From contig JBBRVD010000110.1 of the NCBI GenBank assembly GCA_038247175.1, forward strand, positions 1-12,992: DNA of 12,992 nucleotides, given 5' to 3'. Shown piece by piece: positions 7,777 through 12,992 of the stretch. Each line of letters begins with the position of its first letter. The first letter of the stretch is position 1. This DNA comes from CAISIP01 sp038247175 (lineage in GTDB: Bacteria; Pseudomonadota; Gammaproteobacteria; Burkholderiales; Burkholderiaceae_C). The position numbers and the translations under genes are program-made. The notes beneath the pieces were generated by a model that was given only the letters and a program-made list of their open reading frames with translations, was not told where the DNA came from and searched no databases.

Positions 7777-8783
7777 TGCCCGGCTCCCGTGTCCTGAATG
7801 TCCGTGAAGGCCTGCGCAGCGTCGGGCCAGGGTGCCGCGTCGGCCTGGGCCAGCGCCAGATCGACCTCGGCCCGCGCAGCCTGTTCGATCGTATCGAGCG
7901 TCTCGGCCACGGCGCCGCCCAGCGCGAGGTACCGCTGGCGCGCGCGCGCGATCGGGTCGGTCTTGAGCGCAGCCGCCAGTTCGTCCGGGTCGCGGTAGGC
8001 GGCCAGATCGACCGACACATGACCCTTGACCCGGTAGGTGATCGCATGCAGCAGGCGCGGGCCGGCGCCGCTGCGCACCTCCTGTACCAGTTGCTGCGCC
8101 GCGCCATGCACCGCCAGGATGTCATTGCCGTCGACCTTCTGGCCCGGGATGTCCAGACTCTGGGCACGCGCCGACGCGCCGGCACCGGCGATCATCGGGG
8201 CGCTGGCCGTGGTGGCGCTCCAGCGGTTGTCCTCGCAAACAAACAGGATCGGTAAACCGTAGACCCGGGCCCAGTTCAGCGCCTCGAGGAACGGCCCGCG
8301 GTTGATGCCGCCGTCACCGAAGAAACACACGGTGATCGCGTCGCGCTGCTGGATCTTCTGCGCATGCGCGGCGCCCACCGCGATCGGCAACCCGGCCGCA
8401 ACCACGCCATTGGCGCCCAGCATACCGACCGAGAAGTCGGCGATATGCATCGAGCCGCCCTTGCCGCCATTGAAGCCGGTCGCCTTGCCGAACAGCTCCG
8501 CCATCATCCGACCCATGTCGGCGCCCTTGGCCAGCGTGTGACCATGGCCGCGGTGGGTGGAGGTCAGATAGTCGTCGCGCCGCAGATGGGCGCAAACACC
8601 AGCAGGAACGGCCTCCTGGCCAGTCGACAGGTGCAACGGACCGCGCACCTTCGCTTGTCCCTGGGCCGCCTGGCCATAGACGCTGACGCCGCCCTGGCTG
8701 GCGACCTCAGCCGCATTCTCGAATGCACGAATACGAACCATCGTGCGATACAAATCCGCAAGAACCTGTTTCGGGTCGCTCAA
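7767..8783 (-). CDS. Thiamine-diphosphate 2-oxoacid/acetoin dehydrogenase-type E1 component, alpha subunit
   Basis: This 338-residue alpha chain binds thiamine diphosphate. The binding motif runs from GDGGINRGPFLEALN (156-170) to LPILFVCEDN (177-186), with Asn186 closing it; the usual ENN is EDN here. HLSTGQEAVPAGVCAHL (51-67), STHRGHGHTLAKGADM (75-90) and NGGKGGSMHIAD (105-116) closely resemble acetoin-dehydrogenase AcoA. A stretch of about ten extra residues around 31-45 (GGVSVYGQAAQGQAK), before RGPLHL, looks longer than in typical AcoA/PdhA. The start is TTG at 8781-8783, with GGAG five bases upstream; no in-frame ATG precedes the homology. It is the first gene of the E1-TRAP operon, divergent from the glcD-like gene. 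Either an E2/E3 elsewhere or an artificial-acceptor-type activity could complete the reaction; I cannot tell which. Confidence 0.92.
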   Translation of the reverse strand: MSDPKQVLADLYRTMVRIRAFENAAEVASQGGVSVYGQAAQGQAKVRGPLHLSTGQEAVPAGVCAHLRRDDYLTSTHRGHGHTLAKGADMGRMMAELFGKATGFNGGKGGSMHIADFSVGMLGANGVVAAGLPIAVGAAHAQKIQQRDAITVCFFGDGGINRGPFLEALNWARVYGLPILFVCEDNRWSATTASAPMIAGAGASARAQSLDIPGQKVDGNDILAVHGAAQQLVQEVRSGAGPRLLHAITYRVKGHVSVDLAAYRDPDELAAALKTDPIARARQRYLALGGAVAETLDTIEQAARAEVDLALAQADAAPWPDAAQAFTDIQDTGAGQWR

Positions 8784-8944
8784 AATGTCTCCGGGTCAAT
8801 CATGTTGGGCAGCCGGCATTGTATGCAGCGCGACACGGAGCCGGACGGATGCGATTCACGGACACTTGCAAATTCGTTCAGCCCGCCGCGAGGCACGGGG
8901 CACTATGATGATTGCGGCCCACACACACAGGAACCAGACTCGCC
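8784..8944. promoter_or_regulatory. Divergent promoter region between the E1-TRAP operon and the glcD-like gene
   Basis: This 161-base gap should drive both directions. Minus-strand TACAAT at 8818-8823 is a five-of-six -10 candidate giving a short leader before the E1 alpha TTG. Plus-strand TATGAT at 8904-8909 is a five-of-six -10 candidate for the glcD-like gene. Neither has a convincing -35 at proper spacing, which would fit activator-dependent promoters. TTGCAAATTCG (8866-8876) has a LysR-like T-N11-A flavour but is not a clear dyad. A shared regulator is an inference. Confidence 0.4.
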
Positions 8945-10426
8945 ATGCTTGACGAAGCCACCATTGCCGAAACGGCGCCCGGGAGCAACCGCGCGCAACG
9001 CCAGGCCGAGGTCGTGCAGGCCTTGCGGGCAATATTGCCTGCGCATTGCCTGTTGTGGAACCCGGAAGATACGACGCCATACGAATGCGATGGCCTGACC
9101 GCCTACCGCCAGCGACCGCTGGTCGTCGCATTGCCAGAGACCGAACAGCAGGTCCAGGCGGTGCTCGCCACCTGCCACCGCCTGGAGGTGCCGGTGGTCG
9201 CGCGCGGCGCCGGCACCGGCTTGTCGGGCGGCGCCATGCCGCATGCGTTGGGCGTGACGCTGAGCCTGGCCAAGTTCACCAAGATCCTCAAGCTCGATGC
9301 GGCCAGCCGTACCGCCGTGGTGCAGAGCGGCGTACGCAACCTGGCCATCAGTGAGGCGGCAGCGCCGCTGGGTCTGTATTACGCCCCCGACCCGTCGAGC
9401 CAGATCGCCTGCACCATTGGTGGCAACGTGGCAGAGAACTCGGGCGGCGTGCATTGCCTCAAGTACGGCCTGACGCTGCACAACGTGCTCAAGGGACGTG
9501 GCTTCGCCGTCACTGGCGAGCCGGTCGAATTCGGTTCGGATTCGCTCGACACCAGCGGCTACGACCTGCTGTCGATCGTGATCGGCTCCGAGGGCATGCT
9601 GGCAGTCACCACCGAGGTCACTGTCAAACTCGTGCCCAAGCCGCAGCTGGCGCGCTGCATCATGGCCAGCTTCGACGACATCCGCAAGGCCGGTGACGCG
9701 GTCGCGGCGGTGATTGCCGCGGGCATCATACCGGCGGGGCTGGAAATGATGGACAAGCCGATGACGGCGGCCGTCGAGGACTTCGTGCATGCCGGCTACG
9801 ACCTGGACGCCGAGGCTATCCTGCTGTGCGAAAGCGACGGCACACCGGAGGAAGTCGAAGAGGAGATCGGCCGCATGCGCGATGTACTGACCCGCAACGG
9901 TGCATCGAGAATCGCGGTCAGCCGCGATGAAGCCGAGCGGCTGCGGTTCTGGAGCGGGCGCAAGAACGCGTTTCCGGCCAGCGGGCGCATCAGCCCGGAC
10001 TACATGTGCATGGACTCCACGATTCCACGCAAACGCCTGGCCGATATCCTGCTGGCGATCCAGGTGATGGAGAAGAAATACCGGTTGCGCTGCGCCAACG
10101 TATTCCACGCCGGAGACGGCAACCTGCATCCGCTGATCCTGTTCGACGCCAATGACGCCGACCAGCTGCGCCGCTGCGAGCTGTTCGGAGCCGAGATCCT
10201 GGAGACCAGCGTGGCCATGGGCGGCACCGTGACCGGCGAGCACGGGGTGGGCGTCGAAAAGCTCAATTCGATGTGTGTGCAATTCAGCGCCGAGGAAAAT
10301 GCACAGATGTTTGCGGTCAAGGCTGCATTTGACCCCCAAGGCCTGCTCAATCCAGGCAAGGTGATCCCGACTTTGCAGCGCTGCGCCGAGTACGGGCGCG
10401 AGTTGGTGCGAGGCAACACGCCGTAG
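8945..10426 (+). CDS. GlcD-type FAD-linked 2-hydroxyacid oxidase/dehydrogenase
   Basis: This 493-residue flavoprotein has the length of glycolate oxidase subunit GlcD (about 499) and D-lactate dehydrogenase relatives, and oxidises a 2-hydroxyacid to the 2-oxoacid. The FAD-binding (PCMH) domain is N-terminal, with PVVARGAGTGLSGGAMP (83-99) as diphosphate loop, PDPSSQIACTIGGNVAENSG (148-167) and YDLLSIVIGSEGMLAV (206-221). The C-terminal FAD-linked oxidase domain has NVFHAGDGNLHPLILF (385-400) and GGTVTGEHGVGVEKL (426-440), the family's substrate-site motifs, then DPQGLLNPGKV near the end. ATG at 8945 has AGGAA 11 bases upstream; a TTG at 8912 is an alternative. No signal peptide. glcE and glcF, which normally follow glcD in a glycolate oxidase operon, are absent. 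It lies divergent to the E1-TRAP operon, suggesting a common substrate route. D-lactate, glycolate or another 2-hydroxyacid are all possible. Confidence 0.92.
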   Translation: MLDEATIAETAPGSNRAQRQAEVVQALRAILPAHCLLWNPEDTTPYECDGLTAYRQRPLVVALPETEQQVQAVLATCHRLEVPVVARGAGTGLSGGAMPHALGVTLSLAKFTKILKLDAASRTAVVQSGVRNLAISEAAAPLGLYYAPDPSSQIACTIGGNVAENSGGVHCLKYGLTLHNVLKGRGFAVTGEPVEFGSDSLDTSGYDLLSIVIGSEGMLAVTTEVTVKLVPKPQLARCIMASFDDIRKAGDAVAAVIAAGIIPAGLEMMDKPMTAAVEDFVHAGYDLDAEAILLCESDGTPEEVEEEIGRMRDVLTRNGASRIAVSRDEAERLRFWSGRKNAFPASGRISPDYMCMDSTIPRKRLADILLAIQVMEKKYRLRCANVFHAGDGNLHPLILFDANDADQLRRCELFGAEILETSVAMGGTVTGEHGVGVEKLNSMCVQFSAEENAQMFAVKAAFDPQGLLNPGKVIPTLQRCAEYGRELVRGNTP

Positions 10427-10434
10427 AACCCGGC

Positions 10435-10456
10435 GTTCGCGAACCTGCCGCGGTTC
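10435..10456 (+). repeat. Small inverted repeats after the glcD-like gene
   Basis: GTTCGCGAAC (10435-10444) is a perfect palindrome and GAACC (10441-10445) can pair with GGTTC (10452-10456). They sit just past the stop at 10426, but there is no T-run, so a terminator role is only a weak possibility. Confidence 0.25.
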
Positions 10457-10583
10457 TGAGGCCCGACCAACCGCGCCGCGCCAGCATGCGCCACTGTCCT
10501 ACACACTAAGGGAGCTGCCGCCGATAGGCGTGCAACGCGGTCTGCGCGACCATCACCGAATCAGAGACTTTTCGGACAAGCGC

Positions 10584-10802
10584 ATGGCTGCATCAACACC
10601 CTTCTGGCCTGAATTCCTGCGCACTGTTGCGCCATGGATGGTTGCCACGGCAGCAACACTGGCTGCCTTCCTGATCCTGTCGATGTTCATCGATACGCTG
10701 CACTTTTCCATGCAGCGTGGCGACGCGCTGCGCGCAGCGCTGGCCGCCACGGTCACGACCGGACCCATCAATGACTCCCGAATAGCATCGGCGATTCGCT
10801 GA
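10584..10802 (+). CDS. Possible small single-pass membrane protein, function unknown
   Basis: This 72-residue frame starts with a short head (MAASTPFWPEFLRTV), has one hydrophobic segment at about 16-38 rich in A, T and L, and ends in a polar tail with MQRGDALR. The sequence reads like a real small membrane protein rather than a shadow, since no gene lies on the opposite strand here. The ATG at 10584 has only a weak purine stretch (GGACAAG) before it; the frame stays open to 10530. I do not recognise a family. If it is not real, 10427-10866 is a 440-base gap without a gene. Confidence 0.45.
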   Translation: MAASTPFWPEFLRTVAPWMVATAATLAAFLILSMFIDTLHFSMQRGDALRAALAATVTTGPINDSRIASAIR

Positions 10803-10866
10803 AGCGGCGCACCCATCGGCTTGTCGTACTGAACGGGCTTGACCCGCACCCAAAGGAAACATCACC

Positions 10867-11082
10867 ATGAATGCCACCAAACTCGCTGGAATCGTCCTGA
10901 TCGTCGCCGGATGCCTGGGGCTCGTTTACGGCGGTTTCAGTTATACCCGTGAGACGACCGGTGTGCAGCTGGGCCCCATCGCATTGAAAGTGGAGGAAAA
11001 GCAGTCGGTCAACGTGCCGCTGATCGTCAGCGGCGGTGCCGTGGTGCTGGGCATCTTTCTGCTCGCGTTCAAGCGCACATAA
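10867..11082 (+). CDS. Conserved small membrane protein with two transmembrane segments
   Basis: This 71-residue protein has two hydrophobic segments, about 5-24 (KLAGIVLIVAGCLGLVYGG) and 50-68 (VPLIVSGGAVVLGIFLLAF), joined by a polar loop with SYTRETTGVQLGPIALKVEE. Small proteins of this shape are common uncharacterised inner-membrane proteins in proteobacteria, often near stress or envelope genes. AAAGGAAA at 10852-10859 is a good ribosome-binding site seven bases before the ATG. Both ends likely face the same side. A strong hairpin lies 35 bases after the stop. No function is assigned. Confidence 0.78.
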   Translation: MNATKLAGIVLIVAGCLGLVYGGFSYTRETTGVQLGPIALKVEEKQSVNVPLIVSGGAVVLGIFLLAFKRT

Positions 11083-11116
11083 GGCATTACCCACTCGGCT
11101 GCGCCGCAAACAACTA

Positions 11117-11146
11117 CGGCGCAGACGTTGCAAAACGTCTGCGCCG
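11117..11146. terminator. Strong hairpin between two convergent small genes
   Basis: CGGCGCAGACGTT (11117-11129) pairs perfectly with AACGTCTGCGCCG (11134-11146) around a GCAA tetraloop, of the stable GNRA type. It sits 34 bases past the plus-strand membrane-protein stop and 25 bases past the minus-strand lipoprotein stop. The minus-strand exit reads TAGTTGTTTG, moderately T-rich; the plus-strand exit has no T-run. It is best read as a shared terminator, stronger for the minus strand. Confidence 0.65.
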
Positions 11147-11171
11147 CAAGGCGACCAATGTCGATAGAGGC

Positions 11172-11396
11172 TTACTTCTTCTTCGTGACCTCGTGACCAA
11201 TTACGCCACCGACGGCGGCACCTGCACCGGTACACGCAATGCCGCCGCACAACACGTTGCCAACCACCCCACCCACGACCGCTCCCGTTGCGGTTCCTTT
11301 CTCCTGTGCCGTCATGCCGGCGCAGCCAGCCAGGGCGAACACAGCAGCCAAAGCCAGTGCCGGCATCGTCATCGTTCGTTTGTCAAGGTATTTCAT
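11172..11396 (-). CDS. Small glycine-zipper lipoprotein (OsmB-like)
   Basis: This 74-residue protein has a lipoprotein signal peptide (MKYLDKRTMTMPALALAAVF) with lipobox ALAGC and Cys25 as the predicted lipidated residue. The mature part is a glycine zipper: GAVVGGVVGNVLCGG (38-52) and GAGAAVGGVIG (57-67), spaced as two short membrane-associated helices, ending in HEVTKKK. Family members are small envelope lipoproteins often induced by osmotic or stationary-phase stress; that role is inferred. A GAAAGAAAACC stretch precedes the ATG at 11396. It lies downstream of the BON lipoprotein gene on the same strand, 97 bases away, with a strong hairpin between them, so the two may be transcribed separately or partly coupled. 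Two extra cysteines (50 and 55) lie within the zipper. Confidence 0.85.
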   Translation of the reverse strand: MKYLDKRTMTMPALALAAVFALAGCAGMTAQEKGTATGAVVGGVVGNVLCGGIACTGAGAAVGGVIGHEVTKKK

Positions 11397-11446
11397 GATG
11401 GTTTTCTTTCAGTACAAGTGCCGCAGGAGGGTTGACCAGCAAGCTA

Positions 11447-11488
11447 CACGGCGGCGAAGTTCTGCAGACACGCACCTTCGCCGCCGTG
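11447..11488. terminator. 13-bp hairpin between the BON and glycine-zipper genes
   Basis: CACGGCGGCGAAG (11447-11459) pairs perfectly with CTTCGCCGCCGTG (11476-11488) around a 16-base loop containing CTGCAG. It starts 5 bases after the BON gene stop. The minus-strand exit is TAGCTTGCTG with no T-run, so it is either an atypical terminator or an RNA processing/stability element in a shared transcript. Confidence 0.55.
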
Positions 11489-11493
11489 CGCTG

Positions 11494-11808
11494 TCACGGC
11501 CGGATTGCGATTTCGTTTTTCACCATCTTCACGCCATTGACACCGCGCGCGATTCGCTCGGCTGCCATCTTCTCGGTGGCGTCCTTGGCGAAACCGGACA
11601 ACATCACGGTGCCATTGAGTGTCTCGACCGAGATCGAAGTGCCCGCTACCTGCTTGTCCTCAAGCATGCGGCTTTTGACCAGGGTGGTGATACCGGCGTC
11701 GTCAACATATCCGCCAACGGTCTGCTGGCCGCGCGAGACCGTGCATCCAGCGGCTGTCATCAAGACGGCAGCTGCGAAAACGGCTGCCAAAGTGGTTCGA
11801 ATGGTCAT
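11494..11808 (-). CDS. BON-domain lipoprotein (OsmY-like)
   Basis: This 104-residue protein begins with a signal peptide (MTIRTTLAAVFAAAVLMTAA) and a probable lipobox AAGC, with Cys22 lipidated; the -3 residue is Ala rather than the usual Leu, so simple secretion is an alternative. Residues about 36-102 form one BON domain: DDAGITTLVKSRMLEDKQV, ISVETLNGTVMLSGFA (59-74) and the closing VNGVKMVKNEIAIRP (90-104). BON domains bind membranes and phospholipid, and OsmY-type members protect the envelope under osmotic stress, as known from the family. GGAGAA (11813-11818) gives a good ribosome-binding site for the ATG at 11808. It is divergent from fumC across 201 bases. Confidence 0.9.
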   Translation of the reverse strand: MTIRTTLAAVFAAAVLMTAAGCTVSRGQQTVGGYVDDAGITTLVKSRMLEDKQVAGTSISVETLNGTVMLSGFAKDATEKMAAERIARGVNGVKMVKNEIAIRP

Positions 11809-12009
11809 AAGTTTCTCCAGGGGTGTGTGGCAGGCACACGACGCGCCTTATCCATGACTTCACTGTAGGTTGTGTCGGTCGAGGGCGGCATCGGCGCGCA
11901 TCGCCCGGCGACGTAGGACGACGCCGCATGATGGCGCAGGGCAACATCGCTGGCCAGCATGAAAGCCGCATCTGATTTAGCATGAAAAACCGTCACGGGA
12001 GATGCGACC
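11809..12009. promoter_or_regulatory. Divergent intergenic region of the BON gene and fumC
   Basis: This 201-base gap must carry promoters for both genes. I see no clear -35/-10 pair on either strand; GATTTAGCAT at 11974-11983 is only a vague -10 candidate for fumC. A small imperfect hairpin (GTGTG 11825-11829, CACAC 11835-11839) lies close to the BON ribosome-binding site. GGGAGA at 11997-12002 is the fumC ribosome-binding site, seven bases before its ATG. Confidence 0.45.
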
Positions 12010-12992
12010 ATGAAAACCACCCGTACCGAAACCGACAGTTTCGGCGCCATCGAAGTGCCGGCTGACGCCTTGTGGGGCGCACAGACCGCCCGCAGCCAGC
12101 AGTTCTTTGCGATCGGCGAGCAACCCATGCCGCTGGCGCAAGTCCACGCTCTGGCCTGGATCAAATGGGCGGCGGCACGGGTCAACCATGAGCTGCAACG
12201 CCTGGCGCCGGAGCGCGCGCAGGCGATCGCTCAAGCCGCGCGCGCAGTGGCGCTTGGTGAACACGACAACGCCTTCCCTTTGTCCGTGTGGCAAACCGGA
12301 TCGGGCACGCAGAGCAACATGAACGTGAACGAGGTCGTGGCCCGTCTGGCGACCCGGCAGCTGCGTGCGGTGAACGCGACCTGCGCTGCCATCCATCCCA
12401 ACGACGAGGTCAACCTGGGGCAGTCGTCGAACGACGTGTTTCCCAGCGCAATGCATATTGCCGTGGCGCAGAAGGCAACCAGCGCCTTGTTGCCCGCCTT
12501 GAAGACCCTGCATGATGCGCTGGCAGACAAGGCCGCTGCATGGCACGACATCATCAAGATAGCGCGCACTCATCTGCAGGATGCGACGCCGGTGCGGCTC
12601 GGGCAGGAGTTCGGCGGCTACGCGGCCCAGCTGCAATTGTGCGAACACCAGATCCGGCAGACATTGCCGGCGCTGTATGCACTGGCGATCGGCGGCACTG
12701 CCGTGGGCACCGGCCTGAACACCCATGCACAGTTCGGCGCGCGGGTGGCCGTACAACTGGCTGGCGAGTTGCAGCTACCGCTGGTACAAGCGGACAACCT
12801 GTTCGCCGCCATGGCTGGCCATGAGGCCCTGGTCGCCTTCCATGGCGCGCTGCGGATGCTGGCCGTCGCGCTGACCAAGATCGGCAACGATATCCGGCTG
12901 ATGGGCAGTGGACCGCGCGCCGGCCTGGGGGAATTGCAACTGCCCGAGAACGAGCCCGGCAGCTCGATCATGCCGGGCAAGGTGAACCCGAC
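12010..12992 (+). CDS. fumC: Class II fumarate hydratase FumC (partial, C-terminus beyond window)
   Basis: It catalyses reversible hydration of fumarate to L-malate in the TCA cycle, as an oxygen-stable, iron-free homotetramer in the cytoplasm. The first 327 residues of about 460 are visible. Residues match Escherichia coli FumC in numbering: GSGTQSNMN (97-105), HPND at 129-132 (the B site), IARTHLQDATP with catalytic His188, and the superfamily signature GSSIMPGKVNP (317-327) with catalytic Ser318 and Lys324. The sequence starts TETDSFGAIEVPADALWGAQ, as in class II fumarases. The DSFG..EVP start and alignment of catalytic residues argue for fumarase over aspartase or argininosuccinate lyase. 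GGGAGA precedes the ATG at 12010. It is not linked to the neighbouring lipoprotein genes by orientation. Confidence 0.96.
   Translation, partial: MKTTRTETDSFGAIEVPADALWGAQTARSQQFFAIGEQPMPLAQVHALAWIKWAAARVNHELQRLAPERAQAIAQAARAVALGEHDNAFPLSVWQTGSGTQSNMNVNEVVARLATRQLRAVNATCAAIHPNDEVNLGQSSNDVFPSAMHIAVAQKATSALLPALKTLHDALADKAAAWHDIIKIARTHLQDATPVRLGQEFGGYAAQLQLCEHQIRQTLPALYALAIGGTAVGTGLNTHAQFGARVAVQLAGELQLPLVQADNLFAAMAGHEALVAFHGALRMLAVALTKIGNDIRLMGSGPRAGLGELQLPENEPGSSIMPGKVNP

Noticed and set aside
7936..7953. Alternating GC run (possible Z-DNA or repeat)
   Set aside because: It lies within E1 alpha and encodes ordinary residues (Ala-Arg repeats) at normal codon positions; explained by coding in a GC-rich genome.
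8918..8930. CACACACACA simple repeat before the glcD-like gene
   Set aside because: It has too few units to be called a microsatellite or a phase-variable tract; it sits next to the ribosome-binding site but shows no other sign of slippage control.
8903..10339. Long open frame on the minus strand opposite the glcD-like gene
   Set aside because: It lies fully antisense to a strongly supported flavoprotein gene. The translation is low-complexity, rich in H, R, Q and A, with no domain; a typical shadow of GC-rich coding sequence.
11977..12756. Minus-strand open frame opposite fumC
   Set aside because: It is antisense to fumC, whose catalytic residues match the family exactly; the shadow has no domain.

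Overview
The window is GC-rich, densely packed bacterial chromosome. Gene content and protein style (GcvA-like LysR regulator, TRAP transporter, long-chain ChrA, GlcD, class II fumarase) suggest a betaproteobacterium of the Burkholderiales, probably near the Alcaligenaceae (Bordetella/Achromobacter relatives). This placement is inferred from protein resemblance, not from a marker gene. I see no tRNA, rRNA, CRISPR array, insertion sequence or prophage gene.

Layout. Left edge: a phosphatidylserine decarboxylase gene (psd, minus strand, C-terminus outside the window) is divergent from a LysR-type regulator (611-1495, plus). A 503-base non-coding stretch follows, with a weak terminator-like hairpin after lysR and a strong bidirectional hairpin at 1865-1892. 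Positions 1999-3728 (minus) hold a two-gene chromate unit: chrA and a small ChrE-like rhodanese, without the usual ChrB regulator.

Centre: five minus-strand genes, read from right to left, form a tight unit from 8783 down to 3898. They encode E1 alpha and E1 beta of a thiamine-diphosphate 2-oxoacid/acetoin dehydrogenase-type enzyme, then the three parts of a TRAP transporter (DctQ, DctM, DctP). Overlaps of 10 nt (E1 alpha/E1 beta) and 4 nt (dctQ/dctM) and short gaps argue for one operon. Divergent from it across 161 bases is a GlcD-type FAD-dependent 2-hydroxyacid oxidase with no glcE/glcF beside it. Inferred as a whole, this is an organic-acid uptake and oxidation module: TRAP imports a carboxylate, GlcD could oxidise a 2-hydroxyacid to a 2-oxoacid, and the E1 pair could decarboxylate a 2-oxoacid or cleave an acetoin-like compound. 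No E2 or E3 gene is in the window and the substrate is unknown.

Right edge: four small envelope-type genes follow. These are two putative small membrane proteins on the plus strand, then a glycine-zipper lipoprotein and a BON-domain lipoprotein on the minus strand, separated by two strong 13-bp hairpins. The window ends inside fumC (class II fumarase, plus strand), whose visible catalytic residues are all intact and match Escherichia coli FumC numbering.

The most interesting part is the TRAP / stand-alone E1 / orphan GlcD cluster. The smaller curiosities are the TTG start with an overlapping seven-codon upstream frame, and the mutually exclusive hairpins at 11099-11146. I found nothing that clearly amounts to a wholly new kind of system.
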